Assembly (NCBI GenBank): GCA_963970005.1
Contig: CAXAMN010003891.1
Span: 1,122,682-1,186,681 of the forward strand
Direction: 5' to 3'
From: Durusdinium trenchii
Lineage: Eukaryota > Sar > Dinophyceae > Suessiales > Symbiodiniaceae
DNA length: 64,000 bases
Within the stretch, counting starts at the first letter, position 1. The number at the start of each line of letters is the position of its first letter. This document shows positions 43,381 to 55,500 of this stretch, piece after piece. The position numbers and the translations under genes are program-made. The notes under the pieces are model-generated. The model was not told the origin of the DNA and ran no database searches. It was given only the letters and a program-made list of their open reading frames with translations.

Positions 43381-43468
43381 TTCGTTGTGTGCTCTCTCAG
43401 TGTAGAATCTTTCATCGACCTGACCTGCGTGTCACCGATGATGCTGTACAACACAGGAAAGACAGATG
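43381..43468 (+). other. 3' UTR of the LINE
   Basis: The 88 bases between the ORF2 stop and the right target-site duplication have no poly(A) tail or microsatellite tail, ending ACACAGGAAAGACAGATG. This suggests recognition of a 3' structure by the RT rather than of poly(A), but that is inference. Confidence 0.6.
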
Positions 43469-43483
43469 CAACAGGTGGAGAAA
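43469..43483. repeat. right target-site duplication of the LINE
   Basis: Exact copy of CAACAGGTGGAGAAA at 32378-32392. It is followed at once by an 18-bp palindrome. Confidence 0.85.
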
Positions 43484-43501
43484 GGTTAACCATGGTTAAC
43501 C
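43484..43501. repeat. 18-bp perfect palindrome abutting the insertion site
   Basis: GGTTAACCATGGTTAACC equals its own reverse complement. Before insertion it would have directly followed the single CAACAGGTGGAGAAA target sequence. Confidence 0.95.
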
Positions 43502-43875
43502 ATGCCAGCTTCTTCAGTACGTGACCTTTTACTTTTGAAGGTTCCTAAGTGACCCTTAGGAGGCTTAAGTGACCTCAAACCAGGTTATCAAGTTCGGTCA
43601 CTTTGAAGAACCAGGTGGTTAACCTTGATGTTGCAGGGAAACCGGGCTCATGCGGGCCACCTGGGCCCGCCGACCCTCCAAGGTCTCAACCGGTGCTGGC
43701 GCGTTGCTCCGTGCCCTTGGCAGAGGCCCGACCCCTCAGCCGGCACTGCGGGGGTTCAGTGTGTGACCGGACGAAAACCAGAGGGTGGCCTGGGTGGGCA
43801 TTTTTATATGTCTTTCGCGTTTTGGTGTGGCCATGGGTCACCGCATTTAACAAAAGAATGTATAAATTATAACAA

Positions 43876-43966
43876 CCAGGAGTCACAAAGGGGTGGTTTT
43901 TAGTACCTAAGTGAGTGGATAATGGGCACCCCTATCCTCCAATAGGCACCCCTTTGTGACTGCTGG
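43876..43966. repeat. palindromic repeat, family copy 1
   Basis: Arms 43876-43895 (CCAGGAGTCACAAAGGGGTG) and 43947-43966 are inverted with one mismatch. A further CACCCCT word lies inside at 43927-43933. The right arm, inverted, equals the last 20 bases of the window, and the internal layout matches the repeat at 54272. Confidence 0.85.
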
Positions 43967-44909
43967 AATATTACAACATTTGCAGATTTTGAGCAGGTGT
44001 TGATGATGCTGAGCTTCGAATGGGCATTGGCATTTGTGCCAACAACACTTGGTGATGTAAAAGGATCTCTCCTTTCTGCTGCAGCTCTTAACATTTCAAG
44101 CGCATGTGATGCATAACTAACAGAGACAGATACCTGTGCAGGTCTTGGATAGAACTGATCCCCACAAAGCCTCCCTTGCATCCACAGGCGTCTTGCCTCC
44201 CAAATGCGCGGCGTTTGGTGTTTCCCACGCCGGAGAGGTCTTGAGCCTTCTGGAGACGCAGAAGGAGCTGAAGCCTAGGGCCAGGGCACTCAGTTGTTCT
44301 GGATTCTGGGGCCAAGATGGGATCCAGGTAAGAATCCACCTGCACCACCTGAGTCTAGGATTGATCTTTCAAGAGTCTTCTTCACCTCTTGGCAAAGAGA
44401 TTCTGTTGGACCAGGGTGACACCGGTGACACCTGACCAACTGCTTGGATCCATTTCGGGTCCACGTCGGATCCATCTCTTTGAAGACGTCGTTGTGTGTG
44501 GTGCTTTGGAACTCCAAGAGGGGAATTCGATCGCTCATCCAACCCTTCCCTAGGGCTCCAGGGACCTGCTGACAAGGTGGGACTGGGGTCGGTTTGGAGG
44601 GTCCAGTCATGCCTTTTGAGGAGGTACGACTGGAGCTCATCCAACCCTTTGCAACCGGTTTTGCAACGAGGGCTCCTTCATGGATCCCGATTTGGCTGGC
44701 AATGCCCGAGTTGCCCCGCCCATGCACCCACCGGACCCGCAAGAAATACAAATGCACCTTTTGATAGGAACAGGCTATAGGCTTGAACCTTGGAGCTTGC
44801 AGACATCAGTGAACTGTGAACAACACACCACACCATCCGATGTTTGGCATAGCTCAGTCATTCCGGATATGCTCTTCCATAGGTGACCTTCACCGCCGAC
44901 GCGTCCGGA

Positions 44910-44939
44910 CGGGCAGTTCCGCCTTTCCGGAACTGCCCG
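44910..44939. repeat. GC-rich hairpin
   Basis: Perfect 12-bp arms CGGGCAGTTCCG and CGGAACTGCCCG are separated by CCTTTC. No T-run follows and the host is eukaryotic, so no terminator role is claimed. Confidence 0.85.
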
Positions 44940-46377
44940 CGGTGCTGAGCTGCTCAGGCACGGAAGCTCTACTCACCCTTGGGGCAAGGGCCGCACGAGG
45001 CAAAGACACCTGGGCGATCGGTCGAGGTCGTGTGAGGGGGTGTGCCGATGTTTTGTAATCCAACTCAAGTGGGAAGGCACACCAGGACACAACAAGACAC
45101 GTGTAGAAATGTGGAAGAAACATGAAGAACGTGTAGAATCATGCCAAAGACAACTGCCCTGACCTGTTCTCCCCATGGAAGAAAGCACCAAATACAACTG
45201 CTTAACTGCTAAAAATGGTCAAAGACCCATCAACACAGATTCAACTAGGACCCAAAAGCTCGCCAGGAGCTGCTAGAGGCGGAGCTCCTCGTGGGCTTCG
45301 CCTTCAGCACCAGCGAGGCTCTGGCAGTGAAGATCCAGTGCGGCACCGCAGGAAGATGGGACTGGTGACTGATGGCTGATGACTGGGACTAGCTTTGAAA
45401 GAATCGGACCAGGTATCTGGTGTTCGGCCACTCTTTGGATTGATCGGGACCAGGAGAGGTAGGAGTAGAAGCCATTGGTATAGCAGATGTCAGTAGAAGG
45501 TCCACGTTCCATCATCTCTCCATTGCAGTCGACGGCCCCCGCGTGCTGCGCGAAGCATGGACTGGGATTCCCGTTCGTCCTCGGCCCCCATCCGAGGTCC
45601 ATCCAGGCGCGAACTCCGGGTGCCACGCCAACTTCGGTGCGGAAGAAGCAAGTGGTAGAAGATGTGCAACTGCAGAGTGACAGGTGCAACCACATGATGT
45701 GGTACTGCACAGAGGGCACACCCGAGCTTGAGACCCAGCTGATCAGATAAGCCCATTGATTGTACAGTGGATCAGATCGTTCTTTCTCTCCTCGCTTTCA
45801 TGTTTAGAGCAGCTTTCTTGGAAGGTGTCACCACGAGGTACCAGAATCTTGATCTTTGGTGGATGTCAACCTCATGTGTGCCGTGAAGGAAATTATCAAT
45901 CATATAGAGAGCAATCATGAGCAATCCCAATGCAGTAGGAACTGGGAAACCGATTTGTCAATGTTTCTTGAACAAGTACGGCGCAATCGTGAATTCTTGC
46001 AGGGGTGCAACCTGAGGACTTTCTGTTCCAGCATATTTGGCTACGGGGGGGCACTTAACGCCATGTTTGCCATTGGCCTTGTTCAGAGAGCTGCTATTCA
46101 TGTTCTGATTTTTATATACCCATTATGCAAGAGTCTGGGTTGAAACAAAACCCTTGGGCTGCAGGAGTATCTCCACTATTTCGGCAGCCTTTCTGGCATA
46201 CCATTTTGGTGAGCCCACACCCTGGAAGATGTAACCTTTGCTCTCTAAGACATCGTGGCTGGACAGTTCCCTGCAGCAGGGCGGGGCTCACCAGCAGTGA
46301 ATTGTTCATTGTGACCCGTAAGTCAAGACTATTGAAAAGCCACCCTGAAGAACAGACTACCTTAGTGAATAGTATTT

Positions 46378-46435
46378 CCGTGCTTCAGTGAATAGTCACC
46401 CTTAGTCACCCTTAAGTAGCCATCCTGAAGCACGG
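46378..46435. repeat. 58-bp inverted repeat with 11-bp arms
   Basis: CCGTGCTTCAG (46378-46388) and CTGAAGCACGG (46425-46435) flank two CACCCTTA words. The layout recalls the CACCCCT palindromic family, but the arms differ. Confidence 0.75.
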
Positions 46436-49050
46436 AGCACATTAGAATACATCAGATTTAGATCATGTGGAGCTTTCGCGCGCGTGCGCGTGGTCCAGGG
46501 CATGGAGATCAGCATGACCAGGCCTTTGTACATTCGCTCGGGCCACCCAGCGCAGATGTCGTGCCGGGGGTCATGAGAAGTGGACATCTCGGAAGGTTTG
46601 AGGAGGCTTGTCGATATGAACCTAAGGACTCACAAATTGTATGATAGCGTTTTTCTCGATTCTTTGGAACAATATCAGCCTGAAGCAAACAGTTTGCACC
46701 TTGCCAAGGCTTGGAATTCATTGGGCCAAAGAAAGGAATGCAGCTGAATTCACCCATCATGTGATGCATCATTTGCATTCGAAAGTTATATGGCAGCTCT
46801 GTGAACGACTCTGGTACCGAAGCATCGCTATCCTTGGTCACTTGAAATTCACTCTCATTTCCGATCCTTTCCACCCACCCCAGATCCAAGAAGGAAGGGC
46901 CAGCTATCAGAAAAACGTGCCGCCCAGCTCCAATAGGCGCATTTTGCCAGCAGAGCTGCACTGGCGCGGCTCGGGACCCCTGGTGCTTCGAAACTGGAGC
47001 TGTATCACGTGTTCATCAACTCGGATTGAGTGTGTTGTCATGTGAGAGAGGCCGTGAACATACATGGCGAATTCATGGTGACTATGTGCACCACTTCCAG
47101 TGATGTGTGTTGGATCTTCGGTGCTTCCAAAGATTCTTTTTGGATAGCTCGCCTCCAAGTTGGTGCTTTTTTTGATCTTTTTGTAGGGGAGAATGTGCCC
47201 ATGCATTCATGGATGTCAAGCAAGCGCTTCGCTTTGCAGCATGACCTTCGGCTCAAGGGGGGGGATTGGAACGCTCCGTCGAACCACGGACAAACACCTC
47301 GAAGGCCGGCATCCAGTCGGTTTGGTGCTTGCGATGGGGTGCGCGTGACATGGCGCGTGACACGCGACTTTCCGGATGCATGTTTTTTAGACTCGAAGTG
47401 GGTACCCCCCCCACAAACTAACATGGAACCTGAGAGCTGACCGGTGGAAGACCATGAAATCTGAATACCAACCCAGTGGTCCTGGGGGTCCATGTGGGTC
47501 CGAATAGCAGGGAATTCATCAATTGTTTCTCCAAGAAACACTTTGCATAGAAAGACGACCGTTATTCAGGTTAGGACATGCAGCTATTTGGAGGTGTTGG
47601 GTCGTTTTTTAGAATATACATGTCCTAGATTTATTTAATCAATTGACATGCATGGAAACCCATTGGTGACCTGTTTGATTGACCACGCTTTTCATGATTT
47701 ATGTTTGACCTTTTCTTCCTTTCACCAACACCCCATGTGGCGTATATCGCAAAGATGCCAATAAGATCCAACAGATGTTCAAGGACCCTATAGACTATAG
47801 ACTATCCCATAGGTACCCCAGGTCTTCCGGGTCCTATTTCAGGTCACTAAAAACCTATGCCTATATATCTTGGTTGATCCACTGGGTTTCTTCGTTGACG
47901 TCACTGCGATCACAACGTGGACATCGTTCGCCGCCGGAGCCTCCCGGGCTTGGAACACTATGCAGGACCGCCTTTGACACTGACCTGACCCCACTCGACG
48001 AGATGGTCTTCCGCCGCTTTCGTGGACAAGCGTCCGGGCCCAGCCCGGTACCTTCGTTTGCAGAAAAGGCGAGAGCAGAAGAAGACTGGTCACTGGGTTT
48101 CTTTAATGTTTCTTCGATCTATGTTGATACGATCTATAGTTCAATTTGAAGTAATTCCTTTTGTGACTTGTGGTGAGTAAGAAGAGGATCTGACTGTTAG
48201 CAGAATCGAACCAGAGCCTGGGTTCTTAAGAATACCACCCCGGCCGGAAGTTTGGTTTTCAAATACCCAGCGGCTGTTCATACATGTTCATACGACCAGT
48301 GGCTCGAAAGACAAGCATAGACAGAAACCCAGGTTTCTCTCCAAACGACACCCCTCAAAATCTCGACAATGAGCGACCACTCCACCCAAGAGGGGGTTGT
48401 CATCATTTCTTCTCCAGTTGTTTCTGGCATGCTCACTCTGAGGAAGCTTCGCTGATGACCCGAGTGAAGATGCATGAAGAGGTCGTGATCCAGATCCGGG
48501 GTGTTTTTGTGCACGATGAGTTGTTTTCTGGGGGGGTCGTTTAGGGGCACGCACAGATCAAACAGGCAAGCATCAGATAACAAAGCTCCAAGTCAAAGCA
48601 GGTAGGCTAAATAGAGTATGCCTATTCTTTATGGCAAACAAAGACTTGCATGTTTGGGACCCAGCTTAATTAGGGCACAATGCAAGTAATACAAGCAGCG
48701 CACAATATGACATGTTTGTTGACATTTAATGCAATATACATTGAATAAACCATGTGTCCCTGATTCTTACCGTTGCAACTCATTATACCGCGTAATCCAT
48801 GTTCATATAGGTCCGTGTGATCGAAAAAGAGCCAGAAGCAGACATCTCCACCATCTCCACCATCTCCACATCCGCCAGGATGGCTGGGCCGAAGTGGGCG
48901 ACGTGAAACAACAGCGTGCCGGTACAGGGGCCACCACCGATGCTCGGGACCGGTCGGTCTCGGGGGTGTGGGAGGTTAGCTCCGCTCCGGGTGAACGGGG
49001 AAGTTACTTCACCCCCCCAACCGGACATGTTTCAAAGCCCTTTTTCAGGC

Positions 49051-49233
49051 CCCAAAGAAGCCACTTGACATGGAAGGATCAAGGAAGAACAGGCTCATGT
49101 ATGGCCCAAAGAAGCCACACTGACATGGAAGGATCAAGGAAGAACAGGCTCATGTATGGCCCAAAGAAGCCACACTGACATGGAAGGATCAAGGAAGAAC
49201 AGGCTCATGTATGGCCCAAAGAAGCCACACTGA
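49051..49233. repeat. 55-bp tandem repeat, three copies plus part
   Basis: Nearly identical units begin CCCAAAGAAGCCACACTGAC and end CAGGCTCATGTATGG; the first is one base shorter (CCACTTGACATGG). The copies are so alike that the duplication must be recent. Frames through it (GPKKPH.. on +, minus-strand PSMSVWLLWA) are shadows of the repeat. Confidence 0.92.
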
Positions 49234-51764
49234 GCCCATGTGTTGTTTACAGTTGTTGAGTTTAGGTTGTTGTTTGTGGGTGCTTGTTCTGGCTGTTGCT
49301 TGAGTTGTGCTTCGATGGTTTGCGGGTGCCCTACGGAAAGCATTTGGATACAGACGATGTGCTCTTGACATGGTCACCTGGCCATCGTTTGAGGTGTGCC
49401 AGGAGCGTGCCTTTTTGTTCGAAAGGCCACTCATGGCCACCTGCCCTGGCAGCTCTTTCCACGAAACTACCCTGCTCATCCAGATGGGAATCCGGGAAGC
49501 ACACTGCAGGACATGAACACCCACTGTGGGTCTCTGAGACTCTGGGTCTCTTACACTGGACACTGCAGAAGACGACGTGGTTTCTGTCCTTTCTGAATTG
49601 ACGCTTCTGACGGGATCAAAAACCGAGGGAACTCCAGCTGAAAGATAGACAACCAGACAACTGCCAGGCCACACAGCATCCGCTCAGCTCCGCGCTGCAA
49701 ACTCCATTGTTCCGCCCACTTCCGCCCACCCGAGGATGAGGAAGCCTTCGAGCTAGTGACTTGCCCTTACGCTGGGTCGCAGCGGTCTGCGGTCTGCGGT
49801 CGAGCCGCGGTGCGACCGCGGGAAAGACCGCCGCGGGGTGGAGGAAGTTCCGATGAACTGAGAGACATCGGAAGCCATTGATTTATTGGTTATGGCTTAA
49901 ACGAGTTGGACGTGTTTTTTATTTTTTTGGGGTGATTTGTTCCAGAACCCATTGACGAGTCGTTGGAGAAGCCTTGGGTTTGTCCCAGATCTGTCCCAGA
50001 CTTAGCTATTGAGCCGTCGGTCCACACATGTCCACACAAGCACGATTTTAGAGATGTCGGCCTGCGACTGAACCATCATCATCCACTGGTAATGGGATAG
50101 ACCCTAAATATGTATAAGCTTTCTGAGAAGAACGTCCATGTCTAAGCAATGTTGGGTGTTCACACTAGACCTAGTATGTCCTTCTAGTCCTACATTTTTT
50201 TTGGTATTTTCCCGACCCGCTATTGCATGGTTGTGTCCAACTGCTTGGACTGCTTTATATACTGGTTCTTGAGTATCCAAACTGTTGGCCTTTTGAGCCT
50301 CATTGTCACCTCAAGGAACCATCGAGCTTATTCGTGCAGCCATGGGGCAAGAAACAAAAAGATTTGAAAAGATGGATTGAACATGGTTGTTCTCCCTAAA
50401 GAGCATTTCTTCAGATAGGGCCTTTCACAGATAGGGGGGTCCACCGAGTGACTGCTGTTCACCTTAATTAGTTCACCTGGTTGGTTCTTTTGAACCCCCA
50501 TCTCCGAGCGCAAGCGCGCCATCCACCTCCGATCACGCTTAGGACGAGGCGGAAGAGATTTGGGACTCTGGGCGAAGTCCGTTTTTTGGGTCCTTTCAAG
50601 TTCATCGAGGCAAAAAGACGGAGTGGTGGGGAGTCAGAACCACTACAAATTTATATAAATTTGGGGTCTATAGTGCATGTTAATTGCTACATAAATGTTG
50701 TTGGAAGGTACTTTTAATCAGATATTTTGCCACACTCTCAATAAAGTGAAGAACTCAACCTATGCGTTTTTTCAGATTCAACTTGTTCTTTCTCATGGGG
50801 CACAAATCAATAGCAAGCGACCAACACATAAAATCCTCTCCAAAAACAAAGCGGCCATGGTAGTAGAAACTGTAGTGGGTCAAAAAAGTGGACCAAAAGC
50901 TGGTGTTTGAGCCATTGTGGTTTTGCGGATCAACTGAGTTTAATGACTTGCCCCGGGGGTTCCTGGGTGAATCTCTGAAGCTTCCTCATCAAGCCACTCC
51001 AAGCCCATGCCACCTAAAATGGGACCCTGAACACCGACCAATGAGTCGCAGCAGCGTGGATGGCAGCAGTCCTGCGGCTCCGCTGGCTCGGCTGGCTCTT
51101 AGGATTGGGCCTTGGAGGGTGATTCCAGCGAGGGCAGCGTCCACCAATGGGTCTTAGATGACTTCCTGGCCCCTCGGCGGCGGCCCGGGGCGGCGGCCCG
51201 GGTGATGCTGTGCTTCGGTGGAGGTTCTGTGAATTGGTTGATAGGTTTCCAGGTGTTTGGTTCCTTTTGGTGTTGCCCAAGGAGATTCTCTTGGATTTGT
51301 TCAGGGAAGTCTCCCAGCTGGCAAACTGGAGGGTGGATACAACCAGAGATGCTGGGGGATGTAACGCCTCCAGTGCTATATATGATTTCGACTGGGTCAT
51401 CTTTGTGAAGTTGCTGACGCCTTTTGATTGCATGCTGTTATCACGGGTGCTAGGTATTGTCGCAACTATATAGTAACCCGTAGGTCTAGAGTCTAGTCTA
51501 GAGGGCCACCAAAGTGGGTAGATTCACTGCAAACCTCAGGCTTTTCTGGTAGATTCACCCTGTTTTTCTTTTCTTTAACCCTAGGATTGGGATGTCCAAG
51601 TCACTAGCTTTCAGAAGGACCTCAGCTAGAGAACTGGCCAAAGCGGCGATGGCGCATCCGTCCAGGTCAGTGGCGATCCACCTGTGGCGATCGCCTCCGC
51701 CCCGGAGGTGGTGGAGACCCCTCAGAAGGAGACGAGAAAAACCCGGGAGAAGAGATAGATAGGG

Positions 51765-51975
51765 TGGGGACGTACGTGGGATCCACATATCACATACCCT
51801 CTGAGGTATGGTGAGGAAGGAGAAGAGATGTACGTGGGGAAGTACGTGGCTCTAACTGGACGAAATACCTCAGAGGGCCCTCCAAGTTGAGGGACGGTGA
51901 GGAAGGAGACCAACTAGTGACTATATGTAGGTGCCAGGGGAGGGCCCAGTCATACCGTACTTGAGGTACGGTGGC
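51765..51975. repeat. cluster of inverted and direct short repeats
   Basis: CCCTCTGAGGTAT near 51798-51810 and ATACCTCAGAGGG near 51866-51878 are exact complements. GGTGAGGAAGGAGA occurs twice and TACGTGG three times. ACCGTACTTGAGGTACGGT near 51955 is a short hairpin. Confidence 0.65.
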
Positions 51976-53394
51976 AGTGGATCCATAGGGATGGAAGTGG
52001 ATTTCAACAATTTTTGTTTGCAAAGGAAGTTTGTCAGAGTGTGAGGTGATGTGTTCGTCAAGAGTGCAATGTAGACAGGCCGTGGTTGTGCAGATGCAGA
52101 AGTATGTTGCATGAAAGGTGTTCAAAGGCTTTGGACAGCAGATGGAACCACCATGGGTGGCGACATTGGTACACCCCGCATGTACTTAGTTCAGATGCTA
52201 CTTTTCTGCAGCCGAGGAGGCTTTCTTTAGACACACCAGTGGTCCTACTCTTTGTGTGTTTTGCGTTTTGAAACTGAATGACTTTGATATGTAGATGAAC
52301 TGCGCTCGCCTTCAGATCGAGGGCAAGTAACAATCGAACCCAGCCGCTTGAAACCCCACCCTCATGCAAGTGTGGAAGAAGATAAAGCTCAGCAAGATGT
52401 GTTTAAATAACATCAGGCTGGACTAATCCCAGTACTAATCCCATGAAAGGACAGATCTGGATATGGATATTCTACACCAGTTCATGGACCAAGCCTCCAC
52501 CAGGCGCAAGAAATCAGTTCATCCAAGTGCAGGAGCTGGAGACCACCGAGATCGAGATGACTCCCGATGTGTCCCCCGAACCACCTGAAGAACATGGCTA
52601 TCGCTGCCGTGGTGCCGACCGGATGGGTCAAGGGTGGGGGAGCGGTGTCCGGAGACGGTGTCCACCACCCGGGTTCAGTGGATTCGCCATGGCCATGAGA
52701 CGTTTTCTGTTGGAGCCTGTCCAGTGTTGAATGCAAATGGGCTCCAAAAGACCTTCTCGGAAGATACTTGGTACTTACACTCTCCACGCTCGAACTGGGT
52801 AGGTCCTTGCGGGACAGTGATTGTTCGTACTGGCGTCCTTTTGGACCCTGAATGTCAGACTTAGTCCTTTTGGCTTAGAAAGAACTTCTTAGCCACTAAA
52901 GATCACTAGAGCTTAGACCCTTAGCAAAGGACCGGGCTGGACAGCCAAGGCCTGAAAGAGTATTTGGGGGCCTTGAAGGAATGAGAAATGGACTACTGAA
53001 AGTGGGGGCCTCTTGTAAGAACATGTTCTTCCTTTCCTTGAGTTGATTCGTTTGGAGGGGGTAGGGAGCACCATAGACTCGGAACCTACCGTGAGGAACC
53101 AGCTCAACCCACTGGTCAATTGGAAAAAACATCGAGCTCGTCCATGTAGAAACAGTGGAATAAACAACCTTCCTGTGTGTCCTCCACAAACATAGGTTTC
53201 TTACTCGACCTCCCATTAATTGTTCTTGAGATGTGGAGATCCCCTTGGCGTTTGCGTTCCCGAGAATGACGCAGGCTGCAACGCGTGCATTTTCCATGGC
53301 TCTGACATTTTGTCTTCCAACTACCAAGCAATGACAGGGCCAGGGCAACTTGGCACAGAACGTGTGCTCACTTGCTTCTCACTTGTCCTGGCGA

Positions 53395-53421
53395 CTCTCT
53401 CTTTCTCTCTCTCTCTCTCTC
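53395..53421. repeat. (TC)n microsatellite
   Basis: A TC tract with one TTT interruption. Confidence 0.85.
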
Positions 53422-54271
53422 GTTTTGTTGGTCCGTTTTCAAGCTTGGTTCAATGGACGGAAATGTGTGGCGGAACTCCCTTGGTGAAACTGGCTAATTT
53501 CTGTGTTCACGAGCTTTACTCGTATGTGCAGTTGTCGTCACGGGAGGGATCAAAGAAATCAAGGGCACTGCTGGGCACTGCTGTAACCCGATGCTAGCTG
53601 ATCACTCCCTAGGGCTCCAACCATATCCTCAGGTTCGGTGGTTAGACCCCCCTGGCACCCACCCCAACCATCTTCGAAACGGAGGTGGGCCAGGAGGTTT
53701 AGGGACTGCTTTGGAATGCTTTTCGGAAGTGTCGGAGAGGTGGATCTATAGAGGTGTTCAGTCTCACTTTTGTCCTTACTGAGGATGTTTTGTTTGTTGG
53801 AACCCCGTTCTGGGCACATCTGGGGAACATGTTGTTTTTTCTTCTTCGGGTCCTGGACTGGAAATAAGTATCACATCCAACCACTATAGGAAAACGCTTG
53901 GCAGACGGCAGATGTTGGGGAACTCTTGATGTGTGGGTTCCAGTTGGCGTGTTCCCGCTGAGGTACTTGATCGATGCGACTCAGAATACCACGGCAGCCA
54001 CTGATCCTTGGCTTGAGACTGCTCGAGACTGGTGGAGGGAAGTCCCTGGTTGTTAAAAAAAACGTTCTGATGGAGATGTGAAAACAAGACAATCACCTCC
54101 GCACTTCCACCAGACGTCCGTGGGAAGAGAACATGTTTCATCGCCAGTCAGGCTTAGACACATCTCCCAATTCTATGGTCTGGAAGTACGTATGCCAACC
54201 TGAGTGGAACATGGAGACCTGATGAGATCTGAAGCCAGATCCTCCATAGCGTTTTTTGTTCCATACCACGG

Positions 54272-54343
54272 CCCCCCTAAGGGGTGGTTAATGGACACCC
54301 CTTAACCTCTAAGGAGCTATTATTAGACACCCCTTAGGGGGCA
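54272..54343. repeat. palindromic repeat, family copy 2
   Basis: Arms GCCCCCCTAAGGGGTG (54272-54287) and CACCCCTTAGGGGGC (54329-54343) pair with one bulged C. Inside, GGACACCCCTTAA sits as in the copy at 43876, which has GGGCACCCCTATCC. Confidence 0.8.
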
Positions 54344-55417
54344 AAGGCATAGGCATGGTGCTGACCATCCAGGAAGAAGAAGAACCATCCAGACCTCCAG
54401 TTTTGCTTGGTCCACGCCGCCCGCCCTGAGGACACTCAGACAGTCGTTTACACCACGGGGTCCTATGTGATCCGCGAAGTCTCCTGCGAGTTCTGTGACA
54501 ACAAGCTGGGCCGCTTGTTATATATGAGTTGAACTCAAGTGCTTGGCCAAGAGGTTGGAGGGGGGGAAGATGATTAAACAGGAGAACTAATCATAATCCT
54601 GAAACCTCGACATAGACCTTGACAATGGTCCCCCCTGGAAGACTATATTCCTCCTTGAAAAGATGGAGACTCTCCTCATCTCTTCTCCCGGTGCTATACA
54701 TGTTCTCTCGTCTCCCAGGTGTGACCTACAAGGTCGCGCCGGACGCGCGGAACGAGTACAAGGCGCTACTACGTACTTCGGGCCCAAAGAAATAGCTTGG
54801 GGATCTGGGTGCGGGACATGGGGAAGGTTGAAACTGTTTGAAACCATAGGGTCTATTGACTTGTGATTCCTATGGCCACTAGTTGTTGTTGGTTCCATAG
54901 TCCCATGGAGTATTTGGGAGCTAGTTGTGTTTCCTTTGGGCCAGGGCCACAGCCTCCGACATTCACCTCTTTTGAGCAAAGATGGACTTCCCCCGGACCT
55001 TTGTCCAGTCGTTCGGCAGGGGACTTGGGACTGGCACTGGGTGCTTTGGCAGGGAATAAGGGGATGGAATCCCTCCACAAGAGAGGTATCGATCGATCCT
55101 GTTCCTTCCATAGAAATCCACATCCCTTCCCTTCCTTTGAAGGTACTTGGACCCTCACTTCGCCACTTGGACCCTTACTTCGCCTACATCAACGAGTCTC
55201 CTTCCATCTCCTTCCTCACCTTCGATAGGAGGGTGGCAGGATCGATCTCCCTTGATCCCTCACTGTACGCACGAATCAGACCAGGTGGGCAGAGGTTGTT
55301 CCCCTGGTTTTCCGGGTCCGACCTGGTCCCGGTCACTTAACCTTTGATCCGTTAGTAAGCACGAATCAAACCACCAGCAGAGGTTTTGAAAAGAACCCGA
55401 GCTTCGTTTCGATCTAT

Positions 55418-55500
55418 CCCAGGGTACCCGGGTACCCCTGGTAACTTCCGGGTCCGACCCCGGTCCCGGTCACCGGCGACCGGTCCCGGTCGCAGGTGGG
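55418..55500. repeat. GGTACCCGGG / CGGTCCCGGTC short-repeat patch
   Basis: Repeated GGGTACC and CCGGTCCCGGTC words give several overlapping small palindromes. Related GACCTGGTCCCGGTCACTTAAC occurs in short form at 55319-55340. No coding evidence. Confidence 0.5.

Larger units (their letters stand above)
32393..43468 (+). mobile_element. full-length non-LTR retrotransposon with DNA methyltransferase
   Basis: The 11,076-bp element lies between exact 15-bp direct repeats. Its short GC-rich 5' leader is followed by open frames coding, in order, for a C5-cytosine methyltransferase, an unassigned region of about 475 residues, two tandem C48-like domains, a DPW linker, an ORF1-like domain with a coiled coil, then EEP endonuclease, reverse transcriptase, CCHC knuckle and RNase H. 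No long terminal repeats, integrase or aspartic protease are present, so it is LINE-like. The 3' end lacks a poly(A) tail; the 88-base 3' UTR ends GGAAAGACAGATG. Target-site duplication plus largely intact motifs imply a fairly recent insertion. Four -1 frame changes prevent simple expression as sequenced. Methyltransferase capture by dinoflagellate retrotransposons has been published; whether that element had this layout I do not recall. Confidence 0.88.

Noticed and set aside
32393..43468. LTR retrotransposon interpretation
   Set aside because: No terminal repeats, integrase or aspartic protease; the EEP nuclease ahead of the RT and a 15-bp target duplication fit a LINE.
44910..44939. Bacterial-type intrinsic terminator
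   Set aside because: The hairpin has no T-tract and no neighbouring gene, and the rest of the window is eukaryotic.
49051..49233. CRISPR-like array
   Set aside because: Units are 55 bp, contiguous and without unique spacers, in eukaryotic DNA; it is a plain tandem repeat.
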